A stretch of 64,000 nt of DNA from Pseudomonas sp. StFLB209 (GCF_000829415.1 NZ_AP014637.1:682001-746000); one strand, 5' to 3'. Positions 26,421 to 35,478 are shown, counted from the stretch's first letter. Program-made: numbers and translations. Notes: generated by a model not told the origin, from the letters alone.

Positions 26421-26620
26421 CTTCCTTATATATAGAAGGCTGCGTCCTTTTGTCGCACGAGCATTTGCCTGGCAAGCCATTGCGATGAATTGTCACACCC
26501 CACGGCAAGCTCGAAAAACTGTGCGCATTTGCCGCAGCCAAACCTGGCTGGATAACCATGCGCCCTATTGTCGCACGCGCTTCTATATATAGAAGGATGC
26601 GACCATTTGCCACACGACAC
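26421..26620. repeat. Array of five spaced dyads with flanking TATATA palindromes
   Basis: Within the 595-base gap between dsbB and cheV, a motif of type TGCG-N(6-9)-TTGYCRCAM occurs five times. Its TTTGTCGCAC part starts at 26449, 26489, 26528, 26567 and 26606, a spacing of 40, 39, 39 and 39 bases. The left TGCG half occurs at 26441, 26481, 26522, 26559 and 26598. A perfect palindrome TTCTATATATAGAA lies at 26581-26594, and a near copy at about 26424-26439 precedes the first unit. Nothing else is seen in 26231-26420. A weak promoter candidate for cheV (TTGACG at 26632-26637) lies after the array. Confidence 0.75.
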
Positions 26621-26825
26621 CGGTCCGATATTTGACGTCAATAAAGTCCAACTGCCACTATAGGTTCCATGCGCCTGCGCTTCTACGGCAAAATGCCAAA
26701 CCGTGAAACGCCTCTCAGGCCAGATCGCTGCGGGCGACTATTCTCTAACAAAGCTCAAGAGGGTCGCTGGATCATAACGTCAAGACCCGCATCGTTCGAC
26801 GATATCCATTTGCCATAAGGTTCCT

Positions 26826-27719
26826 ATGTCCACCAAGAACGCCCGGGCGGATTCTCTCTCGCTGCTGTTGTTCACCTTGCGTAGCGGCAAGCTGATGGCA
26901 ATCAACCTGTTGAAGGTCAGCGAGATCATTCCCTGCCCGGCCCTGACCCATCTGCCCGAATCCCACCCGCACGTAAAAGGCGTAGCCACGTTGCGCGGAG
27001 CATCGCTGTCGGTCATCGACCTGAGCCGGGCCATTGGCGAGCGGCCATTGGCCGATCCGGATGCCGGCTGCCTGATCGTCACCGATGTGAGCCGCAGCAA
27101 ACAGGGCCTGCACGTTCAGGCGGTCAGCAAGATCGTCCACTGCCTGACCACCGACATCCGCCCGCCACCCTACGGCTCCAGCCGTCACTCTTTCATCACC
27201 GGCGTCACCCAGGTCGATGGCGTACTGGTTCAGGTGCTCGATATCGAGAAGGTCATCCATGGCATCGCACCGGCGCAGATCGTCGTCGAGCCCGATCAAC
27301 TGACCACTCATGAAGTCGAACTGCTCGGCACGGTACAAATTCTGGTGGTCGACGACAGCCAGGTCGCCTTGCAGCAGTCGATCATCACCCTGCGCAATAT
27401 CGGTATCGAATGCCGCACCGCGCGCAGTGCCAGAGAGGCCATGGATGTGCTGCTGGAACTCAAAGGCACCTCTGGCGAAATCAACGTACTGATCTCCGAC
27501 ATCGAGATGTCAGAGATGGACGGTTATGCACTGACCCGTACCCTGCGTGAAACGCCAGACTTCTCTGACCTGTACATCCTGCTGCACACCTCGCTGGACA
27601 GCGCGATGAACAGCGAGAAAGCCAGGATTGCCGGGGCCGATGCGGTGTTGACCAAGTTCTCTTCGCCCGAACTGACCCGCTGCGTACTGGAAGCGGCCCG
27701 CACCGTGAATGCCCGCTGA
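26826..27719 (+). CDS. cheV: Chemotaxis coupling protein CheV
   Basis: A 297-residue two-domain protein: an N-terminal CheW-like coupling domain (about 10-150) joined to a receiver domain (about 170-295). It couples chemoreceptors to CheA and is tuned by phosphorylation. The phospho-acceptor is D225 in VLISDIEMSEMDG; the acidic pocket is VVDDS at 174-178. AAGG precedes the ATG. No other chemotaxis genes are nearby, which is normal for cheV paralogues in Pseudomonas. Pseudomonads carry several CheV proteins, so the exact paralogue is not assigned. Confidence 0.93.
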   Translation: MSTKNARADSLSLLLFTLRSGKLMAINLLKVSEIIPCPALTHLPESHPHVKGVATLRGASLSVIDLSRAIGERPLADPDAGCLIVTDVSRSKQGLHVQAVSKIVHCLTTDIRPPPYGSSRHSFITGVTQVDGVLVQVLDIEKVIHGIAPAQIVVEPDQLTTHEVELLGTVQILVVDDSQVALQQSIITLRNIGIECRTARSAREAMDVLLELKGTSGEINVLISDIEMSEMDGYALTRTLRETPDFSDLYILLHTSLDSAMNSEKARIAGADAVLTKFSSPELTRCVLEAARTVNAR

Positions 27720-27791
27720 GCACTGCCCCCGGCCAGCCGACGAAACCTTGCTCGGGCAATCCAGTCTAACGCCCATTGCCAATGAGCCTGG

Positions 27792-28115
27792 ATGGATGCC
27801 ATGAGAACCGTTGTGTTGTTACTTGCGACCCTGACCTGTGGGGTGAGCCAGGTCCAGGCCTCAAGTCCTGATGCCTGGCAACAGCTGGACAAGACCGAAC
27901 GAGCCGCCTGCCTGAAGACAAGCCAGTTGCAAGACGTCAAAGTGTTGGGCAAACAGGCCCGTTTCGACGATCAGGTTGGTTATGACGCCCTGCTGCTGCA
28001 AGGTCGCTATCCACAGAAGCACATGAACAATCGCAAAGGCCTGGAGCTGTGCCTGTATCACCGCCAGTCCGGCAAGGCCACAGTCACTGAGTGGGATAGC
28101 GTCGAGAAGCGCTGA
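27792..28115 (+). CDS. Small exported protein of unknown function
   Basis: A 107-residue protein (or 104 from the ATG at 27801, giving MRTVVLLLATLTCG) with a signal peptide ending near VQASS. The mature part has two cysteines (RAACLKT, ELCLYHR) that could form a disulfide and a conserved-looking core (DDQVGYDALLLQGRYP). I do not recognise a family. It lies between cheV and the cysteine-cluster gene on the same strand, with 72 and 54 base gaps. Confidence 0.65.
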   Translation: MDAMRTVVLLLATLTCGVSQVQASSPDAWQQLDKTERAACLKTSQLQDVKVLGKQARFDDQVGYDALLLQGRYPQKHMNNRKGLELCLYHRQSGKATVTEWDSVEKR

Positions 28116-28169
28116 CAGGCGCTGGCATATAACTTGCCTCATTCATTGCCAACCAAAGGTTGAGCGTAC

Positions 28170-28967
28170 ATGCCTGCACGCTCAGCCCAAACGCTGGTAT
28201 GGACGACTCCTGGCGCGATGAATACCCGATTTTCCTGCGTCGGCTGCGGCAAGTGCTGCACTGACCACCATGTCCCTTTGACCCTCAGCGAAGCCCGGCA
28301 GTGGGCTGCTGACGGCGGTGCCCTGATCGTCCTGACTGAAGGTTTTCTCGACAACGGCTATGGAGTTGACCAAGCGCAGTGGCAGCACGCCACGCGCCGC
28401 TCGATTCTGGTCAACAGCGGCGCTGCCCGAGCGTATATAGCCATCACCTTCGCGGCCTATAACGTCGGACCTTGCCGGAATCTTGACGCGCAGCAGCTGT
28501 GCCGTATCTATGAGCGCCGGCCACTGGTGTGCCGTATCTACCCAATGGAGATCAACCCGCATATTCCGTTGCGTCCACACACCAAGGATTGCCCGCCGCA
28601 CGCTTGGGAACAGGGCCCGGAGCTGATTGTCGGCAATACCCTGGCCGACCCGCAGTTGCTTGCCCTGATCGAACAATCCCGCCAGGCCGACCGCGATGAC
28701 ATTGCGGCCAAGCGGACCGTGTGCCAGCTGTTGGGGATCAATACCACGGCGCTCAAGGGCAACGGGTTCGTCGCTTATCTACCGGAGATGTCCGCTTTCA
28801 GCGCTGCCCTCGAAGCGGTTCATGGCGCTGATCCAGCCGAGCAGGCAGCGGCCGAGTGGACCTTTCATGTCGCCGGCCAGCAGGTCAACGACACCTTGCA
28901 ACAGGCCGGCGCCCGGCTGGCCGCGCCCGAAACGCCGCCTTACCTGTTCATACCTCTGGCAACCTGA
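28170..28967 (+). CDS. YkgJ-family cysteine-cluster protein
   Basis: A 265-residue protein with the N-terminal cysteine cluster of the YkgJ/UPF0153 type: FSCVGCGKCC near residues 22-30, then VGPCRNL, QQLCRIYERRPLVCRIYPME and TKDCPPH. These cysteines are thought to bind zinc or an Fe-S cluster; the function of the family is not known. The ATG at 28170 has AAAGG upstream with long spacing. A second ATG at 28218 (MNTRFSC) starts right at the domain and is possible. Its stop lies one base from the convergent fimbrial adhesin gene, so the two 3' ends touch. Confidence 0.82.
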   Translation: MPARSAQTLVWTTPGAMNTRFSCVGCGKCCTDHHVPLTLSEARQWAADGGALIVLTEGFLDNGYGVDQAQWQHATRRSILVNSGAARAYIAITFAAYNVGPCRNLDAQQLCRIYERRPLVCRIYPMEINPHIPLRPHTKDCPPHAWEQGPELIVGNTLADPQLLALIEQSRQADRDDIAAKRTVCQLLGINTTALKGNGFVAYLPEMSAFSAALEAVHGADPAEQAAAEWTFHVAGQQVNDTLQQAGARLAAPETPPYLFIPLAT

Positions 28968-28968
28968 G

Positions 28969-29964
28969 TCATTTGTAATAAAGATCGATCATCACCTCAG
29001 CGGCAAACGGTCCCGGCACCGGCCGCGGTGTCTGCCAGATCAGTTGTGCATCGAAATCGACTTGGCTGGAGGGTGTTCCCTGCAACAGGTCGGTCAGGTG
29101 AAACGACTCGTTGTAGCGTAACGGCTGACCGTCGGCGGCCCGCACGATGCGAATCCCCAGTGAGGCATTGTTGCCCGGCACCAGCAAGTCCTGCACCAGG
29201 CTGCCGGTGACCGGGCGAAACCGCGCATCGAGGCTGAACGGCGAATCACAGCTGCGATTGGTCGACAGGGAAAACGATCGCTGATCGAAGACCTTGCCGA
29301 CCACCACTTGCTTGATCGGCAGCGCGCCGAACTCCAGGCTGGCCGGGTAAACCTGCAATTGCGCATCGCAGGCAATGAAGCGCAGCCCGGTCAGATTGTT
29401 CAGCACATAACTGAGGCTATTGCCTGCCCCACTCTGCGGACCACTCTGCGCACCGAGCTGAAACACCCGGTAGTCCGGAATGTCTGCCGGCACGCCGGAG
29501 ACCGGCGTCGCACCGAACTTCTGCACAAATACCGAGAAAGCCAGGTTGAAACGGACCCTGGGGCAGGCCTCTATGTTGGAGTCGCCTTCGTGGCAGACCG
29601 GTAATACCTGACCGGTGGCGATTCGCCCGGAAAAGTGATCGGCACCGCCCACGCTCAACCCCACGCGAATCCCTTGGCCGACGTTCAGGTTATCGGGGTT
29701 CAAATGCACGAACACTTCCTGGGCCACCGCCTGCTGGTCTTCGCGGGCACATTCGATCAGGACGCTTTGGCGTTCGGAACGCCAGACCACCTCGCCATGC
29801 GGCAAGGACTCGGGAATCGCCACGGTACTGCCCAGATCGCCGCGCAGAACCGGCGCGCCGGAGCCCTGCACGCTGCACACCAGAGCAAAACAGGACGCCG
29901 GGCTGAGCAACGCCAGCAGGACAACGGCACGCAAGCGCCGCGCAGCAAAGAGAGAATCGGACAT
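28969..29964 (-). CDS. Fimbrial tip adhesin-like subunit
   Basis: A 331-residue exported protein, last gene of a chaperone-usher operon. A signal peptide ends near CFA (about residue 27). Two immunoglobulin-like pilin regions follow, each with a cysteine pair, and the C-terminus ends in an alternating beta-strand (AEVMIDLYYK) as used for chaperone donor-strand binding. It is about twice the size of a pilin, which suggests a two-domain adhesin. Its ATG overlaps the chaperone stop as TGATG, showing translational coupling. The ligand is unknown. Confidence 0.82.
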   Translation of the reverse strand: MSDSLFAARRLRAVVLLALLSPASCFALVCSVQGSGAPVLRGDLGSTVAIPESLPHGEVVWRSERQSVLIECAREDQQAVAQEVFVHLNPDNLNVGQGIRVGLSVGGADHFSGRIATGQVLPVCHEGDSNIEACPRVRFNLAFSVFVQKFGATPVSGVPADIPDYRVFQLGAQSGPQSGAGNSLSYVLNNLTGLRFIACDAQLQVYPASLEFGALPIKQVVVGKVFDQRSFSLSTNRSCDSPFSLDARFRPVTGSLVQDLLVPGNNASLGIRIVRAADGQPLRYNESFHLTDLLQGTPSSQVDFDAQLIWQTPRPVPGPFAAEVMIDLYYK

Positions 29965-30719
29965 CAGCAGTCTCCTGCCATCAATGGAGTATCCAGCAGC
30001 CGCGCACTGAAGGCGGCCTGGCCGGTCGGTTGTGCGCAGTAGTCACGCCGACCGCCGTAGTCAGTCAGCGCCTTGAAGGTCAATTGGCGAGCTACGTGCG
30101 GCGGCGTCGGCCAGTCGAAGCGTTGCCCCGGTGCGAGCAACAGGTAGTCGCGCACCGCGCGGCCATCGAGTTGCAGATCCAGCAGCGCCACATGAAAAGC
30201 CGTGGGGTTGCTAACCTGCAGACGTGCTCTGCCCGCCACCTCATGGCTGAGTGACCAGCGCAATGCGACGGGCGCCAGCGCCGGGTCGCCGGGCAAACCG
30301 GGCGGACGATGGAATACGTTGATCCGCTGGCGCACCGCGATACTCAATTGCTGCCCGGCCTCGGAACGCTGTGGTATCTCCAGAACATAGAGATGGACCA
30401 ATGACTCACGGTCTGTCGGCATGCCCTGGCCCTGATACAACACCCGTAATTGTTGCCGCCCCAGGCCAGGCAGACGCAGCAGCGCCGGGGTCACGACGAA
30501 AGGTAACGGGCGGTCTGAGGCAACAGCCGCTTCATCGCTGCTGCCCGGCAGCGCCAGCCAGGCTTGCAGCAGCACCTCCTGGTCGCTGCGGTTGTGTGCC
30601 TCGATACTCACCTCGTTACCTGCACCAAGGATCAACCGTGTGCCGAGCAGCGAAACCGTGGCCTGAGCAGGCACCATCGCGCACAGGCCCAACAGCGCCA
30701 GCCAGCGTTTGAGGTTCAT
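29964..30719 (-). CDS. Periplasmic fimbrial chaperone (PapD family), second copy
   Basis: A 251-residue chaperone with a signal peptide (cleavage near AQA, residue 20). It stabilises pilin subunits in the periplasm by donor-strand complementation. Family signatures are present: RESLVHLYVLEIP, the motif RINVFHRPPGL, and the C-terminal domain ending in a cysteine-containing tail. The ATG overlaps the usher stop as ATGA. A second chaperone gene lies upstream of the usher, so this locus has two, perhaps dedicated to the adhesin here and to the major pilin there. Confidence 0.92.
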   Translation of the reverse strand: MNLKRWLALLGLCAMVPAQATVSLLGTRLILGAGNEVSIEAHNRSDQEVLLQAWLALPGSSDEAAVASDRPLPFVVTPALLRLPGLGRQQLRVLYQGQGMPTDRESLVHLYVLEIPQRSEAGQQLSIAVRQRINVFHRPPGLPGDPALAPVALRWSLSHEVAGRARLQVSNPTAFHVALLDLQLDGRAVRDYLLLAPGQRFDWPTPPHVARQLTFKALTDYGGRRDYCAQPTGQAAFSARLLDTPLMAGDC

Positions 30720-33301
30720 TGGCAGACCACCTTGACTCGCTCATAAGCGCGCTGTGCATCGCGGGCCGGCAAGCTGAACGGCGCCGCACAACGCTGGGTC
30801 GACCAGCGCACATACAAGGTGCCGCTGTCCTGTTCGCTGAGCACCAACGCCTGGCTGGTCGGGTCGACAGTCGCCAGCGTCCTGCCCTGCCCGTCCTCGA
30901 CCGTGGCGCCCAGCGGCAGGCGACTGCCATCGGCGCGCAGCAGTTCGAACTGCACACGGCGCCCGAGTGCGGCCTTGAAACGCAGCACCGGCACCGCACC
31001 GCGAGTCGGCACCAGTTGCCCGATGGCATTGTCCAGATCGACATCGGCACCCAACTGGCGGGTGTCCAGATTGACCCAGTTGGTGCGGTACGGCTGGGCA
31101 TAGGGCAGAACCGCATAACCGTTGCCTGAGGTTTCGACCTGACGCCAGGACGCCAGGCTGGCGCCGCTGACCTGCGGGACTTCGATCAGCGCAAAGGTTT
31201 CGCCCAGCGCCTGCCCAAGGTTGAGCCCACCGGCATGCGCCACCAGCGAGCCGCTGGCCCCCAGCAGCAGGCTGCGGTAATCGCGGCCCTGACTGTAGCC
31301 GGCCTCAAAGCGGCCATAGGGTTTGAGGGTGTTGACCTTGGCGGACCCAAAGCTGCCGGAACGGCTGTCATGCCCGGCCTGCACCGAGTAGAACGTGTCG
31401 CGTTCCTCCAGCACTTGACCATAAACCCCGGCCTGGGTGTTGTACTCGCCCTGGCTGTCGCGCAACGCATTGAACGACAAGCGCGATGCGCGGGCGCTAT
31501 CGCCCAGCGGCAGCGTCACACTGAGCGAAAGCCGATTGTCGTCACGCCCCTCGCCAAAGCGGCTCCATGCCTGGGTCCGTTCCAGCGACAGGCTGTAACT
31601 GAGGTTGCGCCACACCGAGTTCCACGCCAGATAAGCCTGGCGAGTCTTGCCCGGCAGGTTCCAGTAACGCTGCTCCGAAGCCGTCAGGCTCAGGCTGGCG
31701 GTGAGCTGCGGCAGGGTCTGGGTCAGGTTGACCTCCAGCCGGTCTCTGGCCCGGCCCACCAGCGCAATGCCGGTGCGCTCGTCCAGTTCCTCAACGTGCT
31801 GCCCGAGGCTGCGGTAATGCTCGGTGCTATAGCGATAACCGGCCACCGCCAGGGTCGTCGCGGTGGCTTCCAGAGTATTGGCATAACGCACCCGCAGGCT
31901 GTGGCCCTGACGCTGTTGGTCGTGCACCTGACTGGCCGAATGAGTCAGGTCAGCCGACACCGCGCCCAGTGGCGTATTGACGCCCGCGCCAAGATTGACG
32001 GCACGGTAATCTTCGGCCCACTGCACACCGCCAAAACCGGTGATCGCGTCATTCACGCCATAGATCCACGCCGCGCCGAGAAAATTCGGCGCCTGCTCTG
32101 CGCCATCGTAGTTATCCACTTGCCCGCCACTCAAGCTGTAGCGAAATGCTCCGCTGGGCAGCATGATCGGCAGCGAGGCATAGGCTTGAGTGAAGCTGCG
32201 GCGGCGTCCGTCAGCCTCGATGATGGTCACCTGCAAGTCGCCGTTGGAGCCGCTGGGGTAGATATCGCTGATCTCGAAAGGCCCTGGCGAGACGTTGCCG
32301 CTGTACAGCAAAAAGCCGCTCTGGCGCACTTCGACTGTGGCGTTGCTCTCTGCGGTACCGCGGATGACCGGCGCATAGACGCGCTCGCTATCAGGCAGCA
32401 TGCCGTCATCGGACACCAGCGCTGCGCCCTTGAAACGCACGCTGTCGAAAACCTGTCCTTCACTGAAGGTTTCGCCCAGGCTCAACTGGCTCTTGAGCGA
32501 GGTAATGTCGCGCTGGGCAAAGGTCCGGTTGCTACGAAACCGGTAAGGCTGGTCGCTGCCATGCACCAGTGATGACTCATTACGCAGCCGCCAGGCCCCC
32601 AGGTTCAGACCGTTGCGCAAGCCCAGATACTGTTGTTCGCTGCGCTGACCACGCTGGCTGCGTGCGGCGGCATTGAAGGTGTAATTGACGAACCCGACGG
32701 TTTCGCCCTGATCCCATAGCTGTGGCGATACATAACCGCGACTGCTGCGCGCCATCAATGCCTGGGGCACGCTGATGTTCAGGCGCAGCGCACCCGGCTG
32801 GTAGTCGATACGGGCAAACTCGACCTGGCCGCTCAGGTCATAGCAGGCTTGCTCCCGCGCTTGCCGCGACTCCTGGTCCGCCGGCAACTTCTGCAGGTCC
32901 AGACCGAAGTCACTGAGCATCTGCAGGGTCAGGCAGGGCTCGACGCGACCGCTGCGCGGGCTGCGCACGAACTGAACGTCGCGCCGCCCGCTCAGGGCGC
33001 GATTGACGTGAATATCGACCCGATAAGTACCGGGCAGCACGGTGCTGGAGCGCAAAAATTCTTCGAGGTCCGGCGGCTGGTCACTGCCCTGGATGAACGC
33101 GGTGTTGAAACGCCCCGCTTTGGTGTCCCCTTGGGGTTGCGCCGCCCAGGCACTGAACGACAGGCTCAGGCCCAGCCCGAAGCCGATCGGCAACGGATGG
33201 TGTGACAAAGACAGCCCGGCGACAGACCTGGCCAGGCGTTTGACCGGGCCGCGCAGCGCCCGGGTTCTGAATCCCTTGTTATTCTGTGTGAGCCATTCCA
33301 T
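30716..33301 (-). CDS. Outer-membrane fimbrial usher
   Basis: An 861-residue usher of the FimD/PapC family, an outer-membrane pore that assembles and exports pilus subunits. After a long signal region (about 54 residues, ending in SAWAA), the N-terminal binding domain starts FNTAFIQGSDQPPDLEEF. The beta-barrel and plug follow, with PVIRGTAESNATVEVRQSGFLLY and SGSNGDLQVTIIEADG as typical segments. The C-terminal domain has the conserved cysteine pair (RCAAPFS, KVVCQ). The ATG at 33301 was preferred over starts up to 90 bases upstream because it puts the signal nearest the N-terminus. It has only a weak ribosome-binding site. Confidence 0.93.
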   Translation of the reverse strand: MEWLTQNNKGFRTRALRGPVKRLARSVAGLSLSHHPLPIGFGLGLSLSFSAWAAQPQGDTKAGRFNTAFIQGSDQPPDLEEFLRSSTVLPGTYRVDIHVNRALSGRRDVQFVRSPRSGRVEPCLTLQMLSDFGLDLQKLPADQESRQAREQACYDLSGQVEFARIDYQPGALRLNISVPQALMARSSRGYVSPQLWDQGETVGFVNYTFNAAARSQRGQRSEQQYLGLRNGLNLGAWRLRNESSLVHGSDQPYRFRSNRTFAQRDITSLKSQLSLGETFSEGQVFDSVRFKGAALVSDDGMLPDSERVYAPVIRGTAESNATVEVRQSGFLLYSGNVSPGPFEISDIYPSGSNGDLQVTIIEADGRRRSFTQAYASLPIMLPSGAFRYSLSGGQVDNYDGAEQAPNFLGAAWIYGVNDAITGFGGVQWAEDYRAVNLGAGVNTPLGAVSADLTHSASQVHDQQRQGHSLRVRYANTLEATATTLAVAGYRYSTEHYRSLGQHVEELDERTGIALVGRARDRLEVNLTQTLPQLTASLSLTASEQRYWNLPGKTRQAYLAWNSVWRNLSYSLSLERTQAWSRFGEGRDDNRLSLSVTLPLGDSARASRLSFNALRDSQGEYNTQAGVYGQVLEERDTFYSVQAGHDSRSGSFGSAKVNTLKPYGRFEAGYSQGRDYRSLLLGASGSLVAHAGGLNLGQALGETFALIEVPQVSGASLASWRQVETSGNGYAVLPYAQPYRTNWVNLDTRQLGADVDLDNAIGQLVPTRGAVPVLRFKAALGRRVQFELLRADGSRLPLGATVEDGQGRTLATVDPTSQALVLSEQDSGTLYVRWSTQRCAAPFSLPARDAQRAYERVKVVCQ

Positions 33302-33426
33302 TAGCTGTTGTTCACTCTGCTTCAAGATAACCGGTGCGTCGCACTTCCCTGTTCGGCAACGAACACATGACAACCGAGCACTCGCAGACATCGAGGCTCA
33401 GCGAATAGGCAGCCCCATGGCCGCCG

Positions 33427-34182
33427 CTAACGAGATTCGAATTTGCTGGCCTGGACGCTCTCCCCACCCTGCAAGCTGGCGTGGTAAGTCTCCTGCCCGC
33501 CGAAATCATTGATGCTGATAAAGCTCAACTCCAGCGGCTGGCTGCCGGAACGCGGTTTGAGCGGCACGCGCCAGCGTTGCTGCGGCGCGAGCATCCGGCT
33601 GTCCTGGCTGAGCAGCGCCTTGCTGCCCTGGCGTACGCCGATGTTCAACATCGAAACGTGAAAAGGGCCGGGGTTGAACACCTCCAGCGCATCCTGCCCG
33701 ATCAGTTGCCATTGCAGACCCTGCGCGGCCAACAGCGGATCGCCGCGCAGACCGGCCGGACGAAAAAACAGCTTGATACGCTGGCGAATGGCAATTTGCA
33801 GGGTATTTTCAGCGGCGCTACGGGGAATCTCCTGAACATTGAGCCACAGCACTGATTCTCGCTCGGTGGGCAGCCCGCTGCCGGAATAGATCACCCGCAG
33901 CAGTTGCTTGCCATCACCGGGCAACGGCGCCAGCGCCGGGGTGACGATAAACGGCAGATCACTGAGGCCGGTCTGCGGGGTATTCACCGCAGGGTCATAC
34001 GGCTCCAGCCAGGATTGCACGAGAATCTCGCCGGCGCCACTGTTGTGCACACCGAAACTGACCTCCTTGTCCTGGCCCTGATAGATGACCCGCGTGGTAT
34101 TGAGCACAATGCCCGCCTGGGCATTGCCCAGACACAGCAGGCCGGCGAGCAGCAGCGCGCCGCGCGAAAAAGAGAAGAACAT
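33427..34182 (-). CDS. Periplasmic fimbrial chaperone (PapD family), first copy
   Basis: A 251-residue chaperone with signal peptide (MFFSFSRGALLLAGLLCLGN, cleavage near AQA). Signatures include ESVLWLNVQEIP and the motif RIKLFFRPAGL. It follows the major pilin gene by 59 bases and precedes the usher by about 125, the usual pilin-chaperone-usher order. It differs clearly from the other chaperone of the locus, so it is an old paralogue rather than a recent copy. Confidence 0.93.
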   Translation of the reverse strand: MFFSFSRGALLLAGLLCLGNAQAGIVLNTTRVIYQGQDKEVSFGVHNSGAGEILVQSWLEPYDPAVNTPQTGLSDLPFIVTPALAPLPGDGKQLLRVIYSGSGLPTERESVLWLNVQEIPRSAAENTLQIAIRQRIKLFFRPAGLRGDPLLAAQGLQWQLIGQDALEVFNPGPFHVSMLNIGVRQGSKALLSQDSRMLAPQQRWRVPLKPRSGSQPLELSFISINDFGGQETYHASLQGGESVQASKFESR

Positions 34183-34241
34183 GCTGACGGTTGCCTCGGT
34201 CAGGAAACGGCAGGGCGACCTGCATCGCCCTGCCAGTGACA

Positions 34242-34826
34242 TCACTCGTAGTCCAGCACGAAAGGCATGAAGCCATCTGCATTACCCGGATTGGTCGCCG
34301 TGCCGTTGAGCACGTACACCGCACCGAAGTCGAGCTGCGCCGTGGCGCCACCGGCGCCATCCTTGACCAGCGGCTTGTCGATGGTCTCGGTGCCGGAGAG
34401 GTCCATCAGCACACTGGAGCCGTTGATCAGACCAATGCCCACCCCATCGGCCGCGCCGGTGGTACGCAGCAAGGTCTGGTCGTTGTTGTCCAGGCCGCTG
34501 CCATTACGCGCGGCAAAGCGCATTTTGACGGTGTTGTACTGGTCGGCACCGGCACTGCAGTTGATCAGCAGCTGGATCGGCGTTGCCGTCTGTAGCTTGC
34601 TTTCACCCGACAGGCCGATATCGGCAAACGACACATTGCCCAGATCAACATTGATTTCACCCGGCGCGGTGCCCGGGCTGACGCCCGTACCTGGCCCCAC
34701 ATCGCAAGTCATATTGGTCAGGGTACCGTTGAACACCAGCTTGCCGTTATTGGCAGCATTGGCTGTGCCTGTAAGACCCAGACCCAAAGCACCCCATACA
34801 GCCAGAGTCAAAGACAGTTTTTTCAT
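34242..34826 (-). CDS. Major fimbrial subunit (pilin)
   Basis: A 194-residue type 1-like pilin. A signal peptide (residues 1-24, ending TANA) precedes the mature N-terminus NNGKLVFNGTLTNMTCDV, a donor strand followed by the first cysteine. The second cysteine is in LLINCSAG, and the protein ends with a beta-strand and aromatic residue (MPFVLDYE). The ATG at 34826 has AGGA upstream and is preferred to a longer frame. As the most canonical subunit in the locus it is probably the shaft pilin. Confidence 0.9.
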   Translation of the reverse strand: MKKLSLTLAVWGALGLGLTGTANAANNGKLVFNGTLTNMTCDVGPGTGVSPGTAPGEINVDLGNVSFADIGLSGESKLQTATPIQLLINCSAGADQYNTVKMRFAARNGSGLDNNDQTLLRTTGAADGVGIGLINGSSVLMDLSGTETIDKPLVKDGAGGATAQLDFGAVYVLNGTATNPGNADGFMPFVLDYE

Positions 34827-35124
34827 GCTAACAACATTCCTTGTGTTATGGCTGCCACTGAACATGCAGAACATGCTCAGCGACACCCCTTATTCGTGTT
34901 CGCCCGCTAGTGGACGGCGCTCACTATAAGGCCCCACAACCTTATTAGCTGTCAGTTGCGTTCCTTTGGTTGGGAAGAACGTTCTCTTGAGCTTGAACTC
35001 CGTTTCCGTAGGACAATTCCAGGACTCTCTGCAGGCCGCCAATAGCAAGGCGCTCGACAAACAAGCGGTGATAAACCTCGCACTAACCTCTGCAGCATGC
35101 TGGTTTTGGAAAGTGGCCAGCAGG
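34827..35124. other. Gap between pilin and minor subunit genes
   Basis: About 300 bases without a supported gene. It is the leader of the pilin gene and contains a 10-bp palindrome AGAACGTTCT at 34976-34985. No confident promoter was seen. Confidence 0.4.
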
Positions 35125-35478
35125 CTATTGATAGGTAACGGTCAGCACCCCCCGAGATTCGGAACCCCGCTGTGAGTCCGGCTCAACAAGGGGCTGAAAG
35201 TGGGTACTCACAGGCACCGCCTGGGCCATACAGGCATTGGCGACAGCGCCTGCTTTGGCCTCCAGCCCCGGACGCACCGGCCCACGCCGGGTATGCTCAA
35301 CCAGATGAACCGCGAGTGCGGCGTCGACCTCACATGTAGGGTTAACCACTTGACCACGAAAGCCCAGAACACCGTGTTGTGCATAAGCGTTAACAGCCCC
35401 CAGCGACAGTAAAACCATCATGACTGATCGCGCCAACTGCCTTTTGAAGTTACCTGAAACTGTCGTATCGAGTCGCAT
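35125..35478 (-). CDS. Small fimbrial-like subunit
   Basis: A 117-residue exported protein with a signal peptide (cleavage near AYA, about residue 33). The mature start GVLGFRGQVVNPTCEVDA matches a pilin donor strand with its first cysteine, a second cysteine is in NACMAQA, and the end GVLTVTYQ matches a pilin C-terminal strand. It is only about half a normal pilin, so it is either a minimal minor subunit or a pilin gene that has lost its middle. The ATG has GCAGGATC upstream. First gene of the fimbrial locus. Confidence 0.65.
   Translation of the reverse strand: MRLDTTVSGNFKRQLARSVMMVLLSLGAVNAYAQHGVLGFRGQVVNPTCEVDAALAVHLVEHTRRGPVRPGLEAKAGAVANACMAQAVPVSTHFQPLVEPDSQRGSESRGVLTVTYQ

Noticed and set aside
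26441..26615. Regularly spaced repeats read as a CRISPR array
   Set aside because: Repeat units are too short and too diverged, the interval between them is only about 21 bases, and no cas genes are in the window.
34966..35175. A 69-codon plus-strand frame in the fimbrial region
   Set aside because: Overlaps the 3' end of the minor subunit gene, has no ribosome-binding site and no recognisable features.
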